Shown: piece after piece, positions 43,559-54,300 of the stretch
Position numbering within the stretch: the first letter of the stretch is position 1
How the letters are laid out: every line of letters starts with the position of its first letter
From: Nostoc sp. UHCC 0926
GTDB taxonomy: Bacteria; Cyanobacteriota; Cyanobacteriia; Cyanobacteriales; Nostocaceae
Assembly (NCBI RefSeq): GCF_028623165.1
Contig: NZ_CP117772.1
Location: 972,474 to 1,036,473, forward strand
DNA length: 64,000 bases
Direction of reading: 5' to 3'
Program-made: the position numbers and the translations under genes
Notes under the pieces: generated by a model
Seen by the model: only the letters and a program-made list of their open reading frames with translations
What the model was told of the DNA's origin: nothing
Databases searched by the model: none

Positions 43559-44876
43559 GGGAGCAACGCGATTTTGTGAGGTTGGGTGAAAAAGGTGCGA
43601 TGCCTTCGGCGGGCTACGCCTACGCTAAAAACTAGCTTCAGTACAATATAAATATTTATAACAAGTAAATAAGTATTAACACTGGTAAAGTTTGATTTTT
43701 CTTCTCAGATATAAATATAATTTATTGTTTCTGCCAAAAAAAAGGTAGGATTCCCGAATAGTAAAGGTTTTGATATCTGACATCAAAACAGGGAGTGCCT
43801 ACGCTGAATGAAAAATTATATATATTCTACTTTCGATTTAAGCAAATCATTAAAAAACTTTCAAGAAAAAGTTACGAAACTTTTAGAACTAACGAATATC
43901 TCAGAATGGGATGGACGCGTTTTCAGAGAACGTGAGAAAAAAATTAGAGAATTTGCCTTAATAATGGCTGGAGAATGTACAGCTTTGCTGCTCCACAATC
44001 TGTCAAAATCTCAAGAGTTTTTGGATAAAGCAGAGCAGCAAACACGGGGATGGTGGCAAACAACCACACAAAAGCATGGCTGTAAAAAACGACAAATATT
44101 AACAGTTGGGAATATCGAAGTAAGTTTAAAACTACCGTATGTGGTTGAACGTCAAACTCAATCAAAGAAAAATCAAAAATCTTTACATGAAGGATTTTGC
44201 CCATTTTTAAGATATTTGGGAATGTCTGAGGGTATAACCCCTGGAGTTTTCTCGACTATTGCCCGATATGGTGCAATTGCTGGCTCGTTTGAGGCAGCAC
44301 GGACAACATTAATTAATTGGGGCATAAATATCAGCTTAAAACGCATAGAACGGCTAACATATTACTTTGGTAAAATTGGTATAAATTTACGTGAATCAAA
44401 AATAACAAGTTTAGAGCTTGGTAGTGGTGCGGTTGAAAGTTTGATTCGTCAAGTCGTTAATTTACGTATGAAAGGAAATAGTAAATTTTGGTTACAAAAT
44501 AACGCGGAAATTATGTTGCATCTTCGTTGTCAATGGATAGCTAAAAGTTGGGATAATTTTTCTGCTTGTATCTTTAATTCGTTTATCAAACCCCAAACTG
44601 CCTGATAAATTTTATACTTCAATCTGGGAGTTGGTGATTTACTGCCATAATTGATACCAAATTATAAAGAATTATTGCATATATATTTGGAAATAATCGT
44701 CAAATAATTTACTAGCAATCTTTTTGAGATATCTCATCAAGATGATTTATCGTGCAATTACGTATATTAATTGCAAATAAAATTACCTCATGCCGAAATG
44801 TAAGTTTTAGCGTAGGCGCAGCCCGCCGAAGGCATCGCACCTTTTTTGTCTGACCTCACAAAATCGCGTTGCTCCC
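43559..44876 (+). mobile_element. ISKra4-like element with 9-bp target duplication, internally deleted
   Basis: Terminal repeats of about 75 bases, the outer 24 identical (GGGAGCAACGCGATTTTGTG at each end), flanked by TATGACGAG at 43550-43558 and 44877-44885. Removal of the element and one duplication restores the helicase reading (IAYDECHS). Length 1318 bases. Confidence 0.9.
43808..44605 (+). CDS. ISKra4-family transposase, in-frame internal deletion
   Basis: A 265-residue product. The N-terminal half (WWQTTTQKHGCKKRQILTVG, GMSEGITPGVFSTIARYGAI) and the C terminus (LGSGAVESLIRQVVNLRMKG, WLQNNAEIMLHLRCQWIAKS) are typical for cyanobacterial ISKra4 proteins. Between LRESKI and TSLELGSG the central DDE domain, about 200 residues with the catalytic aspartates, is missing, yet the frame is kept. 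The element cannot move on its own. Confidence 0.8.
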   Translation: MKNYIYSTFDLSKSLKNFQEKVTKLLELTNISEWDGRVFREREKKIREFALIMAGECTALLLHNLSKSQEFLDKAEQQTRGWWQTTTQKHGCKKRQILTVGNIEVSLKLPYVVERQTQSKKNQKSLHEGFCPFLRYLGMSEGITPGVFSTIARYGAIAGSFEAARTTLINWGINISLKRIERLTYYFGKIGINLRESKITSLELGSGAVESLIRQVVNLRMKGNSKFWLQNNAEIMLHLRCQWIAKSWDNFSACIFNSFIKPQTA

Positions 44877-47358
44877 TATGACGAGTGTCACAGCATGGGC
44901 AATGCGATGGCGCAGTCGGGGACACTCGGCTTAGTGAGTGCATCACAACAGGGCATTGTCGGGCTGCGGTTGCAAAACGCATTACCGCAGGCACGGGTTG
45001 TCTATGTCTCTGCGACTGGAGCGACGAAGGTTTCTAACCTATCTTATGCAAATCCCTGGGGCTTTGGCAGACTGGAGATTTCCCGTTTACCTCCCGTGAG
45101 GATTTTGTGGAATCCATTGAGGGCGGTGGTATCGCCGCGATGGAAGTCGTAGCCAGGGATCTCAAGGCTTTAGGACTGTATCTGGCGCGGAGTCTCTCGT
45201 TTGAGGGGGTGGAGTATCAGACTCTCGAAATTGAGTTAACGCCCACGCAAGAACGGATTTATAATAGCTACTCCGATGCTTTTCAGATTATTCATAATAA
45301 TTTAGAGAAGGCGTTAGAAGCTTGCAATATAACTGGCGCAAAAACGTACAATCGTGCTGCTAAGATGTTAGCCAAGTCGTAGTTTGAGAGCCATAAACAG
45401 AGGTTCTTTAATCATCTGCTGACCGGGATGAAATGCCCTACCCTGATCAAAGCGATTGAGCAGGATCTTGCTGCTCTTAATGCGGTTGTTGTTCAGATCG
45501 TCTCGACTAATGAAGAATTGCTTAAGCGACGACTTGATGAAGTTCCTGCTTCGGAATGGAAGGATCTCAATCTTGACCTAACTCCACGGGAATACGTCAT
45601 GGATTACCTGATGAGTGCTTTCCCTGTTCATCTTCATTCCATCCATTCTGGCGTTGATGGAGAAGAAAGATCCGAGCCAGTCTTTGACGCTGATGGCTCT
45701 CCGGTTATCTCCCAAGAAGCTGTAGCCTTGAGAGATGCCTTAGTAGACAAACTCGCCAGCCTTGATCCAATTCCTGGCGCACTAGAGCAGCTGCTATGGC
45801 ACTTTGGTCACAAACAAATTGCCGAAGTAACTGGTCGCAGCAAGCGAGTTTTGAAAGATGATTCGGGGCGTTTGTTCGTTGATTCACGGGGTAGTGGCGC
45901 GAATATTGCTGAGACTGCTGCGTTTATGCAGGGAGACAAGCAAATCCTCATCTTCAGTCACGCTGGTGGGACAGGTAGAAGTTATCATGCTGATCTAAAT
46001 GCTGCGAATCGTCGGCGGCGATCGCACTACCTGCTTGAAGCCGGCTGGAGGGCAGACAATGCAATTCAAGGACTTGGGCGATCGCACCGCACAAACCAAG
46101 CATCTGCACCCGTGTTCAGACCTGTAACCACTAACGTCATAGGTGAACGCCGCTTTATCTCAACCATCGCTCGAAGGCTGGATAGCTTGGGCGCTCTTAC
46201 TCGTGGTCAACGGCAGACAGGTGGCAATGGGATATTCTCGGTACAAGATAATCTGGAGTCGAACTATGCAGAACACGCCCTGTATGAGTTATTCAGACAA
46301 ATATACCTTGGTCGATTTTATGAAGTTCCACTAGGGACTTTTGAGCAAATGACTGGACTGGGCTTAACCTCTCATGAAGGCGGGATGAAAATCGACTTGC
46401 CCCCATTGCGGCAATTCCTCAATCGGCTGCTGGCTTTACGCATCGATATGCAAAACATCATTTTCGAGCGTTTTGAGTTGTTGCTAAGTCAGTAGATTGA
46501 AGCAGCGATCGCGGCTGGTGTCTATGAGATGGGTGTGGAAACTTTACGGGCTGAACGCTTTACTGTTGAGAGCCAGGAAGCTGTATATACTCATGCTCAA
46601 ACTGGTAGCGTCACCAATTACTTGAAAGTGGAACGCACCCAGAAGAACAACATCAGAACGGCTCAAGAAATGGTTGAGTTTGCTGCCAAGTACCAAGGGC
46701 GATTCATGGTGAATGAGAAAGGTAGTGCGGCGGTAAAAATTCCAACGCATAGTATTTTCGATGCGGAAGGTGGTGTTGTACCAAGGGTTTTGCTCGTCCG
46801 TCCACAAAAAGAAACTCGTGTCATAGTGGAACAACTGAATTCTTCCACTTGGCGGCAGATTTCGGCTGATACCTTTGCTGCGGCATGGTCTACTGAAGTG
46901 GACACACTGCCCAAATTCACAACCGATTACCTGCATTTGGTAACTGGTATTCTCCTACCCATCTGGAAAATACTACCACAGCAGAATAGTCGAGTATTCC
47001 GACTACAAACCAGCGATGGACAAAAGATACTCGGTCGGGTGGTAAATGCTCACGACATTCAAACCGTGCGCGAACAACTCAGACTAAGAAATCAGGTGCT
47101 TTCTCCAGAAGAACTTGTCTCGCTGGTACTGAACGAGAGATATACACAGCAGTTACCAGGTGGCGTAACTTTACGCCGTTCTTACATTGCCGCAGAACCT
47201 CGCATAGAACTGGTTAATGCTATCTCACTGGCAGAACGACTGTTAGCTGTTGGATGTTTCACCGAGATCATCAACTGGCAAAAGCGCCTATTCATTCCGG
47301 TTTCAGACAAAGCGCCAGCTATTCTAGCGGCTGTGATTGAAATCTTGGGATAAGTCAA

Positions 47359-47395
47359 AAGCTGATGTATCTAATAAATACATCAGCTTATTTTT
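47359..47395 (+). terminator. Intrinsic terminator after the helicase pseudogene
   Basis: AAGCTGATGTAT, a 6-7 base loop, AATACATCAGCTT, then ATTTTT. A 12-bp stem with T-tract, 5 bases after the stop at 47353. Confidence 0.85.
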
Positions 47396-47598
47396 CGCTC
47401 AAACACGAGTGTGATTTTATTGTCCGAAATGAAGGTAAGCGGACGATTTGTCGAGGTAATCTAAGAGACGGGGGAGGAGATATTTCCACTTTCACAAGAA
47501 CGTGCCAGTGAGCTAGAAGTTATGATTTTAGAGAGGGAAAGATTACTTCACAGGAAACATGAGCCATCACATAATGGACACCATATTAGCAGTCATAA

Positions 47599-49342
47599 CC
47601 CACATTCCGCACTTCAACTAGTAGTATAAATAAACTCCATTCAGAAAAAATATAAAATTATAATTTGGATACCTAAATAACAGTCAAAAAAAATAAATTA
47701 TGCAGAAAAATGTCCAGCTTTATTATTTTAAAAGCTAGTTATATAAGAATATTTAATTTCAATTATTAGAACAATTTGTTCAATAATTTATCAGATATTT
47801 TTAAGCCAATAAATAATATTTATGGCAAAAAGTAGGAAGGAATTGTAAAATTCGACAACGTTCTTTTGTCAAATTAATAATTCGCTTAATTCCTTGCAGA
47901 ATCAAAACGTGAATCCCTTGAAAACATTGAAATATCCACCGTAAAGTAGGACATTCAGTTAATTTATTTAGTTGATTTTTAACTGTGGCTTCTGGGATTT
48001 TTAAAGAGCTTCTTAGTTGTCTTTGTCCTAGATTATAAACCAAAAGACACAATCCCATTAACATCATCATTGTCTCTACTCTTTCAGGATTTTTCACAAA
48101 AAGACTATCTGCAAAAAATAAGGGGTCTTTCAGAAATCTAAATCCCCGCTCACAAGATTGCTGTTGTTTATATATTCTGAGTATTTCGGAAGCGTCTAAA
48201 TCTTTCATGTCCCGAATATTAGTTGCTAAAATAAACCTTCCAGAAGAGTTTTGATTTTCCGTAATTAATTCTTGACTTTCTATCAATTTAGCACAAACTT
48301 TATAAAAGACTTTTTGCTCTTTAGTTTGATGCTGAATAATTTGTATTTCAGTGATTTGGTGATATTTGAGTTTTGATTCAATTTCTTTGATTTTAGACAT
48401 TGCTGACGATGAATGGTCAAATTCCTCTTTTACTAACTTAGCTATTTGTTTTGTAACTTTGATTGATTCTGACTGAATTTTTAGAGATAACTTCTTTAAA
48501 TCTGCTTTTTTCCTCTCTGGGCTTTCTACTAGTATCCATCTTTGCTCTATCCCCCCATAAGTTACTTTTTCTTCTTGATAACTATATTCTTTTTGTTCAG
48601 TTTTTTTCAATTCTACATTTGTTAATCTTTTAACTAAATTTTTCGCTTTTTTTATGGTTAACGGTACTCGACTTATCCATTTTATATTCTCCATTAACTT
48701 CAAGTTATTTTCGCTATATAACGCACTATCAGCTACCATAATACTTTCCAAATTTATTTGCTTAGAATACTCTACTAAAATTTTGCCAAAAGCTGCTTTA
48801 TCTGATTCATTTCCAACTTCCCCTGCATTAACTCTTTCTCTCGGATCAGTTCCTAGCAGGTCATTGATTTTCTCTACTATTCCTATCTCATCAATAATTC
48901 CAGCTACTATTCCTAAGTGAGCCAAATTTTTAATGAATGGTTCTTCTTTTTGAGCAGTCATTTCTTTGATTTGATTTATAAAAGCTTTCTCCTAATTTTC
49001 TCACTTTTTTAGCAAAAAAATTCTCTTAATGGTTCTTCATCTTTATTTTCTGCTCCATCTCTTATCAAAATATTACGGTTTTTAAGTAGTAGTTAGTGAT
49101 ACATTTTAATCGGACTTCCAAAGCTAATTAAACGCGTGAATCTAAGTAGTTCTCGACAGATAATTGCTAAATATTTACGCTTTGCACTACATTTGGACTA
49201 CATAATAAAATCCGAAAAATTGGTTATGTAGCGATCGCAAGCCTACCAAGACAATCTCAGTATTAATACTTAAGTAGTTAGCTGCTATTAGTAATATTCT
49301 TTGAAACATCAATGTATTGCATTTTGAAGTGCGGAATGTGGG
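47599..49342 (-). mobile_element. IS1634-family element
   Basis: CCCACATTCCGCACTTCAA at the left and its complement (TTGAAGTGCGGAATGTGGG) at the right are the inverted ends, flanked by GTCATAA at 47592-47598 and 49343-49349. Length 1744 bases. Confidence 0.85.
47801..48961 (-). CDS. IS1634-family transposase, in-frame internal deletion
   Basis: A 386-residue product. The start (KNLAHLGIVAGIIDEIGIVE, LLGTDPRERVNAGE) and the C-terminal two thirds (SIMVADSALYSENNLKLMEN, QQQSCERGFRFLKDPLFFAD) belong to the IS1634 group, normally about 530-560 residues. After GEV the frame jumps to GNESDKAAFGKILVEYSKQI, losing the first catalytic Asp region. The frame is not broken. Likely inactive alone. Confidence 0.8.
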   Translation of the reverse strand: MTAQKEEPFIKNLAHLGIVAGIIDEIGIVEKINDLLGTDPRERVNAGEVGNESDKAAFGKILVEYSKQINLESIMVADSALYSENNLKLMENIKWISRVPLTIKKAKNLVKRLTNVELKKTEQKEYSYQEEKVTYGGIEQRWILVESPERKKADLKKLSLKIQSESIKVTKQIAKLVKEEFDHSSSAMSKIKEIESKLKYHQITEIQIIQHQTKEQKVFYKVCAKLIESQELITENQNSSGRFILATNIRDMKDLDASEILRIYKQQQSCERGFRFLKDPLFFADSLFVKNPERVETMMMLMGLCLLVYNLGQRQLRSSLKIPEATVKNQLNKLTECPTLRWIFQCFQGIHVLILQGIKRIINLTKERCRILQFLPTFCHKYYLLA

Positions 49343-49425
49343 GTCATAATATTGAGTTGAACTGAAGTAGCAAAAAAGATTCTGTAAATGTACTAAATAG
49401 CACACCCGCTTTTATTAAATTACGA

Positions 49426-50316
49426 TTACCTTTGAAACCGCGATAATAATTCTTCACGGTCAGCCTGTAAAAGCAAGCCAAGATATTCTTCCCTAGATAA
49501 CTGCATTAACTGAGGAATAATTGCCTCTAACTCACTATCTAAATTTCCAAAACGTACTTTTAAAAGCGTCGAAATTGTTTCCCTTCTTTCGATTTCCACA
49601 CCTTCCTGTTGCCAACTTGTTACAATCTGCATAACTTCCTCCCGTTCATTTAATCCCATTGTACTAATCACCGCTTGAAAAACCTGCTTCTCAGTATCAT
49701 CAAGCTGCAAATAAGTATCAACAAACCCCGAAATTAATTGCATCCGTGCTGGATCTAATCTTAAAGTTGTCAGTAACCGCAAACATTCCGCCTTCACCTG
49801 CGGACGTTCTGACACCGCAATATTCATCTTCGCCATCAACGCCGCTGCCACTGGATTGTATTGCGTTAGAAAATCCCGCCAACTTAGGCGATTTAATTGA
49901 ATTGCTGCAAACTGAAATTCCAGTACCTTTAAATCGGGAAACGTGACATGATAATTTTGAGATTCAGCACGTTTTGGTTCGTCGAAGGAGAAAATCACAA
50001 CTGGATAAATTGCTAAATCATATTTTTCATGCAAGCGTGCAAAATACTTAAACATCCGCTTTGCAAATTCTGACTCAGTATAAGACTGATTTTCAACGTG
50101 AATTAAAAAATAAGTTTTTTGTTGCTGATAACGCACCTGCGCCAGTAAATCAATTTCTTTCTTTTCGCCAGATGTGACATCAGTAAATACATCTTGGGGT
50201 AAAAACTGGATAGAATCGCGGTCTATTTGGCTGGCTACTTGAGGCAGGAATAAATCGAGAAACTCAACAAAAAATGTAGATATTAATTCTTTGAAAAGCC
50301 TGTCATGGTCAATCAT
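49426..50316 (-). CDS. Rpn-type PD-(D/E)XK nuclease / DUF4351-containing protein
   Basis: A 296-residue protein common in cyanobacteria and often labelled 'transposase-like'. The start MIDHDRLFKELISTFFVEFL at 50316 fits the family; an upstream ATG would add 18 residues encoded by repeat DNA. The nuclease core is at residues 35-110: DVFTDVTSGEKKEIDLLAQV with the Asp-Glu-x-Asp type motif, then FLIHVENQSYTESEFAKRMF with the conserved Glu and Gln. The C-terminal 60 residues (TISTLLKVRFGNLDSELEAI) are DUF4351-like. Rpn proteins are DNases promoting RecA-independent recombination. Confidence 0.85.
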   Translation of the reverse strand: MIDHDRLFKELISTFFVEFLDLFLPQVASQIDRDSIQFLPQDVFTDVTSGEKKEIDLLAQVRYQQQKTYFLIHVENQSYTESEFAKRMFKYFARLHEKYDLAIYPVVIFSFDEPKRAESQNYHVTFPDLKVLEFQFAAIQLNRLSWRDFLTQYNPVAAALMAKMNIAVSERPQVKAECLRLLTTLRLDPARMQLISGFVDTYLQLDDTEKQVFQAVISTMGLNEREEVMQIVTSWQQEGVEIERRETISTLLKVRFGNLDSELEAIIPQLMQLSREEYLGLLLQADREELLSRFQR

Positions 50317-50708
50317 TCTAGCAACTCCTCCAACACGGGGCAGATATAGCGTAGCTGACACCAGGGGCAAAATAGTACAATTTTACCTAAAACCGAGGTT
50401 TGTAGTATGCCAATGATAAAACGAAAGCCCTTATTCTGTTGTTACAGGTTTGTCTAACAAGAAGCAAACATAACTTAGACGATTTATCTAAAAATAATAG
50501 TTAAAAAGCATATACACTAATGCTTTCCGCCTATCTTGCCCCTAGTGTCAGCTACGCTATATTTACCCCGACATGAAATTTATTGGGGACGGAAAACGTT
50601 TTCCGTATAGTTCCAAGTTGCTTTTTGAGCCTGAATAACGAGCGTTGAACTTGATTTCGTTTGAAAGATAGAGTATAACAAAACGCAAGCATACGAAATT
50701 GCAAATAG

Positions 50709-51500
50709 ATGAAACAAGTTGTTCTCTGGATTGGAGCCAATGCCGGAGGAGTTTCCAAAACTACACTAGCTGTTCATATTGGCTATGAAATGGCAAAGCG
50801 CGGCTTTGACGTTGTGCTACTCGACCTAGATACTAACGTTTCCATGAGTCAGTTTTGTGGATTAGACAAAGACCCACCATTAGAGCAAACAATCGCCGCA
50901 GTATTCAGCGAGGATTTTGATGGTAACTGGCCTTTACTGATGCCAGAATGGGGAAAGCTGAAGGGTAAATTACAAATATGCTTGGGTGGGCCAGTAATGA
51001 TTCAAGTTGGGTCAGATTTGGCAGTTCGTAATCGCCGGGAATATGTTTTGGCAGACAGGTTTGAAGATTTTCCTTTGCCACACCAACTGGTGATTCTGGA
51101 CTGTCCTGCTACATTGGGTAATCTCAATGATGTCGCACTGGCAGTAGCTACGCATATGTTAATTCTTGTTGAACTTAGTCCAAAATCATTAACAGGGGCA
51201 AATGTTTTGCTGTCTTGGTACCGAGGGGCTTGTAAAAAGTTGCGCTTAAATCCCCAGCCCCAGATACTAGGATTTGTACCTACTAAGTATGACAGTGGCG
51301 AAGCAGCGCAAAGGGATTTGCTCGGTCAGTTACCAGAAATGCTTTCGCCTTTGAAGATAAAATGTTATCCGCACGTCCGCTACTCTTGCGAATTCAGTAA
51401 TGCTTCTGGAAAAGGCATCCCTTTGCATTTGCATCGCTCAACACATAAAGCTATCAAGGATCTTCATCCTATCTGTCAAGAATTATCAGCTATATTGTAG
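50709..51500 (+). CDS. parA: ParA-type partition ATPase
   Basis: A 263-residue Walker-type ATPase for plasmid segregation. The deviant Walker A is GANAGGVSKTTLAVH near residue 9, where family members usually read KGGVGKT; the signature Lys is shifted to GGVSKT. Walker A-prime DLDTNVSMSQF and Walker B LVILDCPATLGN follow. ParA forms gradients on the nucleoid that pull ParB-bound plasmids. The parB gene begins 10 bases after its stop, with AGGAGG between. Together they mark a replicon backbone or integrated plasmid. Confidence 0.85.
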   Translation: MKQVVLWIGANAGGVSKTTLAVHIGYEMAKRGFDVVLLDLDTNVSMSQFCGLDKDPPLEQTIAAVFSEDFDGNWPLLMPEWGKLKGKLQICLGGPVMIQVGSDLAVRNRREYVLADRFEDFPLPHQLVILDCPATLGNLNDVALAVATHMLILVELSPKSLTGANVLLSWYRGACKKLRLNPQPQILGFVPTKYDSGEAAQRDLLGQLPEMLSPLKIKCYPHVRYSCEFSNASGKGIPLHLHRSTHKAIKDLHPICQELSAIL

Positions 51501-51510
51501 GAGGATAAGG

Positions 51511-52523
51511 GTGACAACCAAAGGACAAAATAAGAGTTATGACTATTTCTCTGCTAATGCACAAGTAGCAGAATTTGAAGAACAATTACTTCAATCGCAA
51601 CAGCGTATTGCTGAACTAGAATCACTAAATGCTCAATTACAAGCACTCTTCAGAAGTGAGAGCATTGACGATAATACTGCCAAATTCGCTGTACCAATTG
51701 ATAAAATTGTTTGCAATCCTGAACAAGTACGCCGTTATTTCGATATAGATAAACTTGCTACGTTAACTGCTTCTATCAAAGAAGTGGGAATGCAATCACC
51801 ATTATGGTTGCGTCCTGAGCAGGACGGGAAGTATTTATTGATTGCGGGTGAGCGTCGCTATCGTGCAGCACGAAATGCAGGCTTAATGGAAGTTCCTGCT
51901 CTGATATTAAACGTTGATGACGCTTCGGCTCTAAAGCTATCCTTATTGGAAAATTTACAACGAGAAGATTTAATCCAATAGAGGAAACAGAAGGAATACT
52001 AAATTTACTTTCCTGGCAAATGGATTGTACTGTCAAAGAAGTAATTGTTTTATTGAACAGGAAAGCACATTTAGATAAAAAGAAAGTTGAGTGGTCAGAT
52101 GAAAACACGGAAAATGTTTTCCGTAAGCAGTGGGAGATTGTAGAGAGTGTCTTTATGACGGTAGGTAAGCTATCACCAGAAAGCTTTCGCGTCAGTCGGC
52201 TACCTCTACTGAATATGCCAATTGACGTAATAGAAGTACTACGTTCTGGGCAAATAGAATACACTAAAGCTAGAGCGATCGCCACACTGAAAGACAAAGC
52301 TAAGAGAGCTAGTTTGTTGACAAAAGCGATTGCTGAGAAATTATCTTTAGCAGATATTCGTGATTGGATCAAAGAGACCAAGGATCAGGAGCCTCCTTCT
52401 TTGAAGAGAGAATTTCAAGACATATCTCAGAAAATATTAAAGTCTTCACAGTGGTCAGATCCCAAAAAAGCTAAGAAGATTGCAAGTCTTTTAGAACAAC
52501 TAGAATCATTGTTAGCGGATTAA
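51511..52523 (+). pseudogene. parB: ParB-type partition protein with one frameshift
   Basis: Starts with GTG at 51511 behind AGGAGG. The ParB/Spo0J N domain is clear: VPIDKIVCNPEQVRRYFDID, then IAGERRYRAARNAGLMEVPA and LLENLQREDL. The frame then stops at 51981. One extra base (an A in GATTTAATCC) would restore NPIEETEGILNLLSWQMDCT and the remaining helix-turn-helix and C-terminal part to 52523. It is either a true one-base deletion or a sequencing error. If real, the partner ParA has no adaptor and the partition system fails. Confidence 0.85.
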
Positions 52524-52568
52524 CAGAAAATTGGAAACTACTAGTTTGGCAAGTCCACTGAAATCAAG

Positions 52569-52930
52569 ATGTCCATGAAATCTACTCAACGTCCGTCAAA
52601 AACACCATTACCACAACCCAAATCCAACGATCAAAGCCCTTCTTCTTGACCAAGTTGCTTATAAACCAGTAGAGAAACAGCAGCCAACCTCTCAGCCTGA
52701 CATTACTCCCAGTGTTGATCTGCCGTCAGTTGAGCAGCCAGCCCAAGCAGAGGTGATACCTCTTGTAAGGTCAAAGACAAACGCTGCTGAAAAATCGCAA
52801 CATTTAGAGAAAAGTAAAGCCAAACGTACCTCTGCTGACAAAAGAAAATCCAAATTACCCCAACAGCCATTCGCAACAGGGTCAATTGACAAAGAGCGAT
52901 GAAGAAGAAGAGTTAGCGCCAGAACGCTAA
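52569..52930 (+). pseudogene. Decayed proline/lysine-rich gene after parB
   Basis: Two readable frames, MSMKSTQRPSKTPLPQPKSN to 52647, and QPTSQPDITPSVDLPSVEQP to about 52900, are separated by a stop and a shift. Composition resembles the linker of a plasmid protein. No domain identified. Confidence 0.35.
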
Positions 52931-53137
52931 TTATAATTATGCACCTGAAAATTGCCACAGAGTGCAAAGTTTTTCATCAGTAAACCAAAAAGTTTTTCCC
53001 AAAGAGCGATCGCTAATTTAGTTTACGTATTTTAAAGTGCTATATAATACTCAAAATATAAATAATGCTTATAGTATCCTGAAAGATTTCCAAAAATGAA
53101 ATGATGAGAGTAGTGTGTAGCATATTGACTGAAAAAA

Positions 53138-54283
53138 TTGAGCGTTTCATCAGAAGAACTGGCAATAACCGCCTCAGAAACCCTTGATGAGGTTATTGAG
53201 TGTTTAGTAGAAAATTTCTCCATTGAAACTCAGGGGGGATGTGACCAGCAAACTTTGTTTGAAATTCTGATTAAGGCAGCTAGTAGTGGAGATAGTATTG
53301 AAAATACAGCCAAATTATTAAAGAACGTTCCTACAGCTAATGATATTAGATATCATCTCAATAAAATCAACAATTTTGAGGAGTTAGAGGCGCAAATAAA
53401 TCAAGCGCTGAAAAGTCGAATTCCTTTAGGATTAAAAAAAGGCTCTTTAAAAATAGCGATTGATTTAAATTTAATTTGCTATTATGGTAAGCCAACATTA
53501 GAGGAATTACCCTATATATATCGGAGTCAAGCCAAATCTGGAACTCATTTATTCTATGCCTATGCAACTTTATATGTTATTACTAAGAACAAGCGTGTAA
53601 CCCTTGCAATAAGAGGTGTTCGTCAATCAGATACTTGTGTTGCTCTGATTACTTATTTATTAGCAGAACTTGACTCTCTTAAAATAAATGTGAAGAAACT
53701 CTATTTAGATAGAGGATTTTTTAATACTCCTGTAATCCGATGGTTGCAGGCATTAAATATTCCCTTTCTTCTGCCTGCCATCAAAACGGGAAAAAAGGGA
53801 GGGGGAAAGCAATTTCTCAAGGGCAGGAAAAGTTATAAAACTACTTATGCAATAACAAGAGATAAAGATGATTCAGTTACATTTGATTTATGGATTATTT
53901 GCAAGTATAGGAAGGGAAAGCGTAATCAACGTGGAGTTCAATACTTTGTTTATGTTGCTCACAAAGTAAGAACAAATTTAGATTATATTTATCAAGATTA
54001 TCGAAAAAGATTTGGGATTGAAACTAGTTATCGTCTGAAGAATATTTGTCGAATTATAACAAATAATAAAAATCCAGTTTTGAGATTACTATTTGTGGGT
54101 ATATCTTTTCTTTTAGTCAATATTTGGGTAAATCTACTTTGGCTCAGAATCAGCCGTAAAAGGAAAGGTAGCCGATTAATTTATCGCATACTTTTTGCGC
54201 TAAAACAGATGTTAGCCTTTTTATCTCAAGCTATTGAACGTAAATATCAAGTAGTTGAAAGCATTTATATTCCATCAGGTTAA
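53138..54283 (+). CDS. ISH3-type DDE transposase
   Basis: A 381-residue transposase starting with TTG. Candidate catalytic residues: Asp in KIAIDLNLICYYG, Asp in KLYLDRGFFNTPV, and Glu in KRFGIETSYRLKN, in the order usual for the ISH3 group. The length is normal and there are no internal stops. The element's ends could not be placed; AT-rich flanks lie on both sides. Between this gene and parB are about 200 bases of remnants. Confidence 0.75.
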   Translation: MSVSSEELAITASETLDEVIECLVENFSIETQGGCDQQTLFEILIKAASSGDSIENTAKLLKNVPTANDIRYHLNKINNFEELEAQINQALKSRIPLGLKKGSLKIAIDLNLICYYGKPTLEELPYIYRSQAKSGTHLFYAYATLYVITKNKRVTLAIRGVRQSDTCVALITYLLAELDSLKINVKKLYLDRGFFNTPVIRWLQALNIPFLLPAIKTGKKGGGKQFLKGRKSYKTTYAITRDKDDSVTFDLWIICKYRKGKRNQRGVQYFVYVAHKVRTNLDYIYQDYRKRFGIETSYRLKNICRIITNNKNPVLRLLFVGISFLLVNIWVNLLWLRISRKRKGSRLIYRILFALKQMLAFLSQAIERKYQVVESIYIPSG

Positions 54284-54300
54284 TATTAACCTATTGTTGG

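Larger units (their letters stand above)
42383..47353 (+). pseudogene. Strawberry-notch-type helicase with methylase motif, plasmid gene, broken
   Basis: A large SNF2-related helicase normally well over 1,000 residues. The surviving 5' end starts at a methylase motif IV (LMNPPFSASPKINSRNADAT), so the AdoMet-binding part is lost. Then come Walker A (FLGDGTGCGKGRQIAG) and, across an ISKra4 insertion (43559-44876), the DECH box (AYDECHSMGNAMAQSG) and VSATGA. A frameshift near 45050 and stops at 45380 and 46493 separate the later parts: 45107-45382, 45428-46495 (helicase C domain with IFSHAGGTGRSYHAD and IQGLGRSHRTNQ) and 46529-47353. Such helicase/methylase proteins are typical of large cyanobacterial plasmids and related phages. 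The pieces still read well, so decay is recent. Confidence 0.85.
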
